Of a DNA stretch of 5,432 nucleotides, positions 1 to 4,886 are shown piece after piece; within the stretch, counting starts at the first letter, position 1; each line of letters starts with the position of its first letter. The notes under the pieces are model-generated. The model did no database searches, was not told the DNA's origin, and worked only from the letters and a program-made list of their open reading frames with translations. A program made the position numbers and the translations under genes. Source of the DNA: an uncultured cyanobacterium (GTDB lineage: Bacteria > Cyanobacteriota > Cyanobacteriia > Phormidesmidales > Phormidesmidaceae); assembly GCA_938029995.1 (NCBI GenBank), contig CALHGI010000428.1, positions 1-5,432 of the forward strand, written 5' to 3'.

Positions 1-108
1 GCGGGCATAGATTACCGTCTAAAACAGCAATCAGCATTCTATAGCAATGAACGGATGCATCGCTTCCCAGGAAAGGCGGCGGCGATTGTGGGCCTGGCTA
101 GTGGATAG
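1..108 (+). CDS. Possible C-terminal tail of an upstream gene (partial)
   Basis: Frame 1 is open from the left edge to a TAG at 106-108, giving 35 residues that read like a plausible protein tail (start AGIDYRLKQQ, end AAIVGLASG). The frame has mixed polar and hydrophobic content and an alanine-rich end. I do not recognise a family. The stretch is too short to exclude chance, and the minus strand is also open over most of it, but the plus reading has the more protein-like composition. If real, the gene starts outside the window and lies in the same direction as the coiled-coil gene at 322, 213 bases ahead of it. Confidence 0.3.
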   Translation, partial: AGIDYRLKQQSAFYSNERMHRFPGKAAAIVGLASG

Positions 109-233
109 CAGAATAGCTGCCCAGGATCTCCAGGCTCCTGCCGACCCTGGCGGAGAACATTTACCCTATCTACGCTGAAATCGGCAATTTTTCCACCCTT
201 TCAGCCGTAAACAATCCCCTAAGTGAATTCAAA

Positions 234-247
234 GAATATTAATGTTC
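234..247. promoter_or_regulatory. Imperfect AT-rich palindrome upstream of the coiled-coil gene
   Basis: GAATATTAATGTTC is a 14-base inverted repeat with a single mismatched pair. It sits 74 bases before the ATG at 322 and contains a TATTAA that could act as a -10 element, though no good -35 lies at the right distance. It could be an operator or part of a promoter. It does not match the NtcA (GTA-N8-TAC) or cyanobacterial LexA consensus. The rest of 109-321 shows no gene or further site that I can support. Confidence 0.2.
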
Positions 248-305
248 TCGGGCTAACAACCCCTCATCTGCGCTAGCGTTATTTTCAAGGTGCAGTGATA
301 GGCGC

Positions 306-312
306 AAGGAGA
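306..312 (+). promoter_or_regulatory. Ribosome binding site deciding the start at 322
   Basis: AAGGAGA lies 9 bases before the ATG at 322. The same frame also has an upstream GTG at 295, but the Shine-Dalgarno sequence is downstream of that GTG and ideally placed for the ATG, so the ATG is taken as the start. Confidence 0.75.
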
Positions 313-321
313 CCGCTAGCC

Positions 322-1086
322 ATGAAAAAGGCAAAAAACGTCATCCAACCCATCAAAAAACCGATTAGACGCGTTGGCAATTGGTGTCTTCAAGTTTGGG
401 ATGGGGTTAGCGGCAAAGACTACCGACGCTTACTGCAGCTGCGACAAGCCTTAACCATCTCCCAAGACAATGAAGCGAACCTCAAACAGAAACTGGAGCG
501 GGCCACCAACCAATGCCATGAACTCCGCCAAGCCCTAGACGAGTCAAAACAGCAATTTAACGACCTGTGGCAGGAGTTAGGGGAGCTGGTCACGGACAGC
601 GATAGCGAAATTCAAGCCCTGAAGACAGATCTGGCCAACCAAGCTGCGGTCCTGGCCACCTGCCAGTCCCAGTTGGCTAAGACCTACAGTCCGGCCACTG
701 CCTCCACGCCACCGACCGACATCCTCCCCACCCTCAATTTAGCGGATTGGAAACTGGCCTTTGTGGGGGGCCATGACGCCACCAGACGGGTCGTCGTCCA
801 AACCTTGCACTCGGACCATGGCCTAATCCATAAACCGGTCGAAATTCCTCCCCACGGCGACGCCAGAACGTCTCAAAAGCAGCTCAAACAGAAACTAGCG
901 GACTGTGATTTGATCGTGTCCATCGTCGGTTATTCCAATCATTCTCTGACCAAATCCTTGCAACAGCTCAAAGATAGAAATGCCCTGAAGGGAGACATCC
1001 TCACCCCCAATAGTCGAGGTGCCACCGGTGTCGTGCGGGATATTCTATCGTTTGTGACCGCTCAAGTAGAAGTGGCGAGCGATTAG
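322..1086 (+). CDS. Coiled-coil protein with C-terminal DUF2325-like domain
   Basis: The protein has 254 residues from the ATG. The N-terminus is strongly basic (MKKAKNVIQPIKKPIRR), which suggests binding to nucleic acid or an acidic surface. Residues about 35-120 are rich in Leu, Gln, Glu and Lys in heptad-like spacing, a likely coiled coil. A Pro/Thr/Ala linker (about 122-138) leads to a compact alpha/beta domain (about 143-245) with VGGHD, then ADCDLIVSIVGYSNHSL and NSRGATGVVRDIL. This order of a GG-containing first strand, a central D-hydrophobic strand followed by a His-Ser, and a late RG fits DUF2325 (Pfam PF10087), whose function is unknown. No signal peptide or membrane span is visible, so it should be cytoplasmic. 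The gene stands alone on its strand and converges with the small membrane protein gene at 1177-1293. The domain assignment is from memory of the family pattern and is moderately secure; the biological role is unknown. Confidence 0.75.
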   Translation: MKKAKNVIQPIKKPIRRVGNWCLQVWDGVSGKDYRRLLQLRQALTISQDNEANLKQKLERATNQCHELRQALDESKQQFNDLWQELGELVTDSDSEIQALKTDLANQAAVLATCQSQLAKTYSPATASTPPTDILPTLNLADWKLAFVGGHDATRRVVVQTLHSDHGLIHKPVEIPPHGDARTSQKQLKQKLADCDLIVSIVGYSNHSLTKSLQQLKDRNALKGDILTPNSRGATGVVRDILSFVTAQVEVASD

Positions 1087-1099
1087 TCCCACACCTGGG

Positions 1100-1114
1100 A
1101 AAAGCCCGCCGGGC
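1100..1114 (-). terminator. Likely intrinsic terminator of the 38-residue membrane protein gene
   Basis: Read on the minus strand, GCCCGGCGGGC forms a short GC-only hairpin (4 bp, loop of 3) followed at once by TTTT. It lies 62 bases after the stop of the minus-strand gene ending at 1177. The stem is short, so strength is uncertain. On the plus strand the hairpin is not followed by a T-run, so it would not serve the gene ending at 1086. Confidence 0.45.
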
Positions 1115-1176
1115 ATCGAAGCACTAGACCTGCCGTGGATGGGCATTTCGCACCCCGCACCCAGTTTGGCCTGGGG

Positions 1177-1293
1177 TTAAATCCAGCCATTGGCCACGCC
1201 CACAATTAAACCAACGCGAAAGAGCTGCCAGCCAATGAAGGCAATCAGCAAAACAAAGACAATTTTATTAGTGGTGTCTTTTGGAGTACCCAT
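1177..1293 (-). CDS. Small single-span membrane protein, 38 residues
   Basis: On the minus strand an ATG at 1293 opens 38 codons ending in TAA at 1177-1179. A short polar N-terminus (MGTPKDTTNK) is followed by a hydrophobic helix (residues 11-34, IVFVLLIAFIGWQLF onward) and a short tail ending NGWI. An Arg at 26 interrupts the span and is followed by G28, G32 and G36, a GxxxGxxxG pattern typical of closely packed helices. GAGGTG ends 5 bases before the ATG and serves as ribosome binding site, and a hairpin with a T-run follows the gene. The size and layout resemble the many tiny subunits of cyanobacterial photosystem, cytochrome b6f and NDH-1 complexes, but I could not match it to PsbX, PsbY, PsbJ, PsbM, PsaM, PsaJ, PetG, PetM or PetN as I remember them. 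It is reported as a real but unidentified thylakoid or plasma membrane small protein; a role in a photosynthetic complex is speculation. Confidence 0.6.
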   Translation of the reverse strand: MGTPKDTTNKIVFVLLIAFIGWQLFRVGLIVGVANGWI

Positions 1294-1322
1294 GGCAGCA
1301 CCTCACGCAAGAATTTTCCTTA

Positions 1323-1328
1323 ACTATA
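1323..1328 (-). promoter_or_regulatory. Candidate -10 element for the small membrane protein gene
   Basis: TATAGT on the minus strand, 29 bases before the ATG at 1293, is a good -10 hexamer in an AT-rich patch. It predicts a leader of about 20-25 bases. No convincing -35 is present at 16-18 bases spacing. Confidence 0.35.
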
Positions 1329-1426
1329 GTGTTTCTTTTTGACATATCGCTGGGCAACCATCGTTGAAAGGCATGGGTGATCGCTAGCAAGCGTTAGACA
1401 ACAAGGGCTGTGGCCATAGCCATGGG

Positions 1427-1454
1427 TTGAATGAATGCAACGGAGGGTTATACG
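1427..1454 (+). promoter_or_regulatory. Candidate promoter for the GIY-YIG gene
   Basis: TTGAAT (1427-1432) and TATACG (1449-1454) are separated by 16 bases, a sigma70-type arrangement. The start of transcription would fall near 1461, giving a leader of about 90 bases to the ATG at 1552 or 55 bases to the ATG at 1516. The leader contains a short TTCTT/AAGAA inverted repeat (within TTCTTTGAAAGAA). The rest of 1294-1515 shows no gene. Confidence 0.4.
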
Positions 1455-1551
1455 AAACACAACAATCGTTGAATTTCTTTGAAAGAATCCTCATCCTGGC
1501 ATCGGTCGCACTACGATGAGGAACGTCATTCACTTTCCGCTTCAATCCACC

Positions 1552-2082
1552 ATGGCAGACTCAATTCCCACCCTCGCTAGCCTAGACATGCGGCCCTATC
1601 TGGCAGATGGTGCCTTGCCGTCGGACTTAAACGGCAAGGTCGGAATTTATGCCATTTTCGATCAGGCCCAAACCCTTCAATATGTGGGCTTTTCGCGCAA
1701 TGTGACCGTGGGCTTAGTGCAGCATTTGGTGCGCTGTCCAGAGCAATGCCACTGGGTCAAAGTGCATACGGTGGAGCGCCCCAGCCGCACCCTGCTGGAT
1801 GAAATTCGGAATGCCTGGCTGGCGGAAAATGGAGCCGTACCCGCAGGAAATAGTGACGCCCAGCTAGCCTGGGAGAAACCGATTGATGCCAAAACATTTA
1901 TGACGGATGCGGAACGGCAGGAAATCGCCGATGCTGACCCCACGGAAATTAATAAACTGCTGAAGCAGGTGGCCCGTCGGGTAGAGGTGGATGTGAAGGC
2001 CAAAGTCGAAGCGCGGGGAGCCCAAATGCCCATCAAGTTCAATCCCAAGCTAAAGGAACAGGGCATTTTGGCGTTGAAATAA
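1552..2082 (+). CDS. Cyanobacterial GIY-YIG domain protein, likely degenerate active site
   Basis: The product has 176 residues from the ATG at 1552. An in-frame ATG at 1516 would add 12 residues (MRNVIHFPLQST). Neither has a clear ribosome binding site. I prefer 1552 because related cyanobacterial proteins, as I recall them, begin shortly before the S-L-x-x-L-x-x-x-P-Y-L segment seen here. The GIY-YIG core is visible: GIYAIF (from residue 31), then QYVG ten residues later, with the conserved His (QHL), then ERPSRTLLDEIR and LAENG, supplying the usual Glu and Asn. Where canonical members such as I-TevI and UvrC have the catalytic Arg (x-K-R-W or R-K-R-V after Y-V/I-G), this protein has VTVGLVQ, so the Arg is replaced, unless R49 just after YVGFS substitutes. 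The C-terminal third (about 120-176) is charged and helical with no recognised domain. It may bind branched or damaged DNA without cutting it, but function is not established. It is divergent from the small membrane gene and convergent with the 608-residue membrane protein, 10 bases away. Confidence 0.85.
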   Translation: MADSIPTLASLDMRPYLADGALPSDLNGKVGIYAIFDQAQTLQYVGFSRNVTVGLVQHLVRCPEQCHWVKVHTVERPSRTLLDEIRNAWLAENGAVPAGNSDAQLAWEKPIDAKTFMTDAERQEIADADPTEINKLLKQVARRVEVDVKAKVEARGAQMPIKFNPKLKEQGILALK

Positions 2083-2092
2083 TTAGCCGCCT

Positions 2093-3919
2093 TTATTGAC
2101 TCGTTATTAGGGCCACCAGCACCCAATCGTCCTGCTGCTCTACCACGGTGGTGCCGGGAATATCAGCGTGCCAGGCTTGGCGGGTGAGGATATGGGTGGC
2201 TCCATATTGGTGGGCGATCGCACCCAGCTCTGCCCCCGTCCGCCGCCGAAAGCGCCGGTCCAACACCCCCTCCACACTGGCGGGCACATCCCCCAATAGG
2301 TCCCCCATGCGCTGCTGCCAGGTAACCATGCCAGCGTCCGTAAAGGGAAAGCCCTTAAAACTCACCACCACCGACCGCTGGCTATAAAACCGAAACATCC
2401 GATCCGACGGGGGAATGAGCACCAGGGCATCAACGGCAGCCTGGTCCCGAAAATGCACCGCCAAGGTTTTCACCGGCTCATCCACCCTAGGGGCCAGCTT
2501 GATCGCCCGGTGAATGGGGCTCAAACTCCGATGGGCCATGCCACTGCCCAGGTTTAAGGCCACAAACACACCACACAGGGCCGTCAGGCCATAGGCCCCC
2601 AACCGCAGCTGCTTCCCTAAACGGGGAAATTCATCCCTCAAAAAGGGATAGGCAAACCCCAAAAACAAGGCCACATGGTAGGCATAGGTGACCGCCAAAG
2701 CCATTAAAAACAGACCGTAGCTCACCCAGGGCCGCTGCTGAATGCGCCGGTTTAGCCCCTGCCAAAAGGCCTGGGAACCTGGCTTAACCAGGGTCAAGAC
2801 CACCATCATCAAGGTGATCAACGGTCCCACATTATCAATCACCGGGGCCACCATTAGACCGAGGGCCAAGGCCTGATTGCCTCGATGATAATGCTCGCTG
2901 GCATACACTGCGATCGCAGCCAGCACCATCAGCAAAATAAACGGCGACGTCCTGGCAAATTGCAGCTTGGCCACCGTCGCCACCGGATAAATCTCCACCC
3001 AAACATACCCCACCACCAACAAACAACACCCGGTGACCATCGTTAATGCCAGGGTCACTTTATGGTGGGGATGGAGACGCTGAGAACAATACACACAGGC
3101 CAGTCCGGCGGCCACAAAGTACACGAACCGCCACCAGCCCTTGACTGAAAACACAGACATAATGATGTGGTGTGGATGGCGCACATGGCCATAGAGCCAA
3201 ACAAAATCCAGTCCGCTCAGGAGATCGCTGCCCGTATTCCCCGCCAGCACCATGGGGCTATAGACCAACCCAGCCAACGCCAGCAGGGCACCCCAGGCCC
3301 AAAATATCTGTTGCGGGCGGCCTGTCCTAATACTGTGAAACAGCAGAGCGGGGGTTAACAACAGCCCCGGTAAAACACCGACTAAAATTTGCAACAAACA
3401 GCTCAGACCCAAGCACACATAGCCCCGCAGCCACCGCTGTTGAAAACAAAAGTAAATGCCCCAAATGGCAATGCCCATGGCATAGACACTGGGCAACGGA
3501 GCCCGACGGAACAGATCGGTATAGCCCACGGTGCCATCGGCCACCGCCAAACCCAAAAACGCCAACACTGCCGCCGAGAGTTTTGACTGCCCCAGATAAC
3601 GGCCAATGGCATAGAGTCCCAGGCTAAATCCGGTGAATGCGATCGCAAAATAAATAAAACACACCACCGGCAAACTCAGCCCCAGCTTCACCGGCAAAGC
3701 CAAAGCATAGTAGTAATAGGATCGCGGAGTGAATTGAATCATCTCCTGCACATAGAAATCTTGCCGATACAGGGTGGGGTCCAGCAAGGCCATCACCGCA
3801 GGCATCTGATTAAAGACATTTTCCCGCGAAAAGTTGTAACCATAGGCCACCAAACCACAAAGCGCCATGGCCAAGTTCATGGGCCAAGCCGGTGCATCTA
3901 AGGGTTTGACATGGGCCAT
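2093..3919 (-). CDS. Large polytopic membrane protein, DUF6798-like (possible GT-C type fold)
   Basis: The protein has 608 residues from the ATG at 3919. A GTG at 3931 in the same frame abuts the GGAGA and is less likely; GGAG lies 13 bases before the ATG, which is rather far. About 11-12 hydrophobic spans fill residues 12-460, followed by a soluble domain of about 145 residues. Near the N-terminus, after the first span, is DPTLYRQDFYVQEM in a loop; a second loop carries YGHVRHPHH, and another FARTSPF. The soluble tail has LVLIPPSDRMFRFYSQRS, then SFKGFPF and YGATHILT. This combination (acidic loop after span 1, RHPHH loop, C-terminal domain with R-S-V-V-V-x-F-K-x-F-P-F) matches my memory of cyanobacterial DUF6798 proteins. 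The overall plan resembles GT-C glycosyltransferases, which use lipid-linked sugars on the outer face of the membrane, but a sugar-transfer role is inference only. It has its own leader with a 17-bp duplication and converges with the GIY-YIG gene with no terminator in the 10-base gap. Confidence 0.85.
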   Translation of the reverse strand: MAHVKPLDAPAWPMNLAMALCGLVAYGYNFSRENVFNQMPAVMALLDPTLYRQDFYVQEMIQFTPRSYYYYALALPVKLGLSLPVVCFIYFAIAFTGFSLGLYAIGRYLGQSKLSAAVLAFLGLAVADGTVGYTDLFRRAPLPSVYAMGIAIWGIYFCFQQRWLRGYVCLGLSCLLQILVGVLPGLLLTPALLFHSIRTGRPQQIFWAWGALLALAGLVYSPMVLAGNTGSDLLSGLDFVWLYGHVRHPHHIIMSVFSVKGWWRFVYFVAAGLACVYCSQRLHPHHKVTLALTMVTGCCLLVVGYVWVEIYPVATVAKLQFARTSPFILLMVLAAIAVYASEHYHRGNQALALGLMVAPVIDNVGPLITLMMVVLTLVKPGSQAFWQGLNRRIQQRPWVSYGLFLMALAVTYAYHVALFLGFAYPFLRDEFPRLGKQLRLGAYGLTALCGVFVALNLGSGMAHRSLSPIHRAIKLAPRVDEPVKTLAVHFRDQAAVDALVLIPPSDRMFRFYSQRSVVVSFKGFPFTDAGMVTWQQRMGDLLGDVPASVEGVLDRRFRRRTGAELGAIAHQYGATHILTRQAWHADIPGTTVVEQQDDWVLVALITSQ

Positions 3920-3937
3920 AACAAGTACCACTCTCCG

Positions 3938-3973
3938 AGGTATTGGGATTAAGAAGGTATTGGGATTAAGAAG
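3938..3973. repeat. Perfect 17-bp tandem duplication in the leader of the 608-residue membrane protein gene
   Basis: GGTATTGGGATTAAGAA occurs twice head to tail at 3939-3955 and 3956-3972, and the 17-base periodicity extends one base on each side (36 bases in all). It lies 19 bases upstream of the ATG at 3919 (minus strand) and so in the promoter or 5' leader. Perfect identity suggests a recent slippage duplication; paired direct-repeat operators are the alternative. The spacing does not match the 11-bp period of PhoB/SphR boxes or the HLR1 motif. Confidence 0.8.
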
Positions 3974-4010
3974 CTGTGGCGATTAGATTAGAACGCCACC
4001 ACCAAACTTG

Positions 4011-4042
4011 AAAAGGAGCCAACCCGCAGGTCCGCTCCTTTT
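4011..4042 (-). terminator. Intrinsic terminator after the DUF4079 transcript
   Basis: AAAAGGAGC (4011-4019) and GCTCCTTTT (4034-4042) form a perfect 9-bp inverted repeat with a 14-base loop. On the minus strand the hairpin ends in TTTT, as a rho-independent terminator does. It lies 137 bases after the stop of the DUF4079 gene but only 13 bases after the stop of the small open frame at 4056-4160. Because both arms end in A/T runs it could also work on the plus strand, where no gene needs it. Confidence 0.7.
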
Positions 4043-4055
4043 ACGTGACTATCAG

Positions 4056-4160
4056 TTATTCCATAGCAGCATCCCAGCCAGTTGGGCGGCCAGCCCCCAG
4101 CCCATTCAAGTCGTCCGGGCCATGACTAATGATTTTCAGGCAATCTGGGGTGCCCTCCAC
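4056..4160 (-). CDS. Small open frame or gene remnant, 34 codons from a GTG
   Basis: After the TAG of the DUF4079 gene the same minus-strand frame passes one codon, a TGA (4173-4175), and then stays open for 38 codons to a TAA at 4056-4058. The peptide (VEGTPDCLKIISHG, then PDDLNGLGAGRPTGWDAAME) has a protein-like composition with a Gly/Asp-rich middle. The only usable start is a GTG at 4160 and there is no ribosome binding site. Its stop lies directly before the terminator hairpin, as expected for a last gene in a transcript. I recognise no family; the ISxGPDD segment faintly recalls the C-termini of type II secretion pseudopilins. It may be a short gene, the surviving tail of a longer deleted gene, or chance. 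Confidence 0.28.
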   Translation of the reverse strand: MEGTPDCLKIISHGPDDLNGLGAGRPTGWDAAME

Positions 4161-4178
4161 CAGGCTTAAGGCTCAGAC

Positions 4179-4664
4179 CTAAAACACAATGCCGAAGACC
4201 TTGTCTAAAATCCGCTGCATAATCTCCATGCCGGTAAAGGCCTGCCAACCAAAGAGACCCACCAGCACCACATTCAAACTGATGTGGGTGAGACGAGCCG
4301 TTTCATTACCACGCTGCATGTAGGGCACTAGGGAAGCTGCGATCGCAATTGTCCCCGTCATGGCTAACCCCACGATCAGATGAGGGCCCACAAACAATTT
4401 GCCATTGTTAATGTAGGTCACCGCCATGCCACCAATGGTCCCTAGCACCATCAGCGCCAAAATAATTGAACCGATCTGGTGATGCTTCAGGGTCACTTTT
4501 CCCTTGATCAGCGCTTTCTTTTCGTCACCCGTTACATAGCGAACTTTACGACTTTGACTGCCCAAATACGCAGCATAGAGGGTCAAACCAAACAGGACCC
4601 ACATCATTAAAGGATGGAAAAAATTTAAATAAGGCTTAATTGCCTCGATGGTGTCCGAACTCAT
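4179..4664 (-). CDS. DUF4079 family four-helix membrane protein
   Basis: The protein has 161 residues from the ATG at 4664. Four hydrophobic spans are visible: about 16-36, 63-84, 92-114 and 126-148. Conserved-looking motifs are NFFHPLMMW at the start of span 1, LKHHQIG before span 2, GTIGGM at its end, VGPHLIVGL opening span 3, and ARLTHISLN opening span 4. Each span is therefore associated with a His (17, 61/62, 95, 127). The order HP...W, KHH, GGM, HL..G, R..H fits DUF4079, a family of cyanobacteria with plastid relatives. The four-helix, His-bearing plan resembles b-type cytochromes of the b561 kind, so haem binding is a reasonable but untested inference. Location would be the thylakoid or plasma membrane. 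No clear ribosome binding site precedes the ATG (TTACCCACC). The gene has its own -10 element and is divergent from the exported protein gene at 4887. Confidence 0.85.
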   Translation of the reverse strand: MSSDTIEAIKPYLNFFHPLMMWVLFGLTLYAAYLGSQSRKVRYVTGDEKKALIKGKVTLKHHQIGSIILALMVLGTIGGMAVTYINNGKLFVGPHLIVGLAMTGTIAIAASLVPYMQRGNETARLTHISLNVVLVGLFGWQAFTGMEIMQRILDKVFGIVF

Positions 4665-4696
4665 GGTGGGTAATTTTGTAACGCGTCATAAAACTT

Positions 4697-4702
4697 AGTA
4701 TA
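4697..4702 (-). promoter_or_regulatory. Candidate -10 element for the DUF4079 gene
   Basis: TATACT on the minus strand, 32 bases before the ATG at 4664, is a near-consensus -10 and predicts a leader of about 26 bases. No good -35 lies upstream, which is common in cyanobacterial promoters. On the opposite strand TATTAT at 4716-4721 could be a -10 for the gene at 4887, but support is weak. Confidence 0.45.
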
Positions 4703-4841
4703 TGGTGCTAGCCCCTATTATGCCGTCGTAGATACACCATTTTGAGCCCCCAAAGCCCAGCGACAGGACGGCCATCGTTCCTCCGCCAGCAGGTCTGCCC
4801 AGGTAATTCCCCAGGATATTTGCCAAAATAGTCCCATCCAG

Positions 4842-4859
4842 GCCCCCCCTGATCGGGGC
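4842..4859. other. GC-rich hairpin in the leader of the exported protein gene
   Basis: GCCCC (4842-4846) pairs with GGGGC (4855-4859) around an 8-base loop; an alternative CCCC/GGGG pairing with a 5-base loop is also possible. It sits 27 bases before the ATG at 4887, a position where it could influence translation. There is no T-run, so it is not a normal terminator. Apart from this, 4703-4886 shows no gene or clear site. Confidence 0.25.
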
Positions 4860-4886
4860 GTTGTTCCCCCTCTATTCCTCGTCACC

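Larger units (their letters stand above)
2214..4346. repeat. HIP1 palindromes (GCGATCGC), four copies
   Basis: Exact GCGATCGC octamers occur at 2214-2221, 2910-2917, 3639-3646 (all in the 608-residue membrane protein gene) and 4339-4346 (in the DUF4079 gene). A random 5.4-kb sequence would hold about 0.1. HIP1 enrichment is a hallmark of many cyanobacterial genomes and is the best single taxonomic signal here. Its absence from 1-2200 may be chance. The listed span covers first to last copy; the sequence between is not repetitive. Confidence 0.9.

Noticed and set aside
1087..1100. TCCCA/TGGGA hairpin directly after the stop of the coiled-coil gene
   Set aside because: The stem is only 5 bp and it is followed by AAAA rather than T residues, so it is not a credible terminator for that gene.
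1339..1344. Perfect TTGACA on the plus strand
   Set aside because: No -10-like hexamer lies 16-18 bases downstream, so it is not supported as a promoter.
1677..2126. 149-codon minus-strand open frame opposite the GIY-YIG gene
   Set aside because: Its serine/arginine/cysteine-rich translation has no domain, and the plus strand carries a clear GIY-YIG motif over the same bases; it is a shadow.
2148..3586. Plus-strand open frames of 63-79 codons (2148-2387, 3167-3358, 3389-3586)
   Set aside because: All are antisense to the large membrane protein gene, low in complexity, and without ribosome binding sites or domains.
3403..3648. 81-codon open frame on the same strand as the large membrane protein but in another frame
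   Set aside because: It lies wholly inside the membrane protein gene, and its Trp-rich product is typical of a frame-shifted reading of a hydrophobic coding sequence.
4122..4169. 15-codon plus-strand frame starting MTNDFQAIWG
   Set aside because: It is too short, has no ribosome binding site, and lies antisense to the better-supported open frame at 4056-4160.
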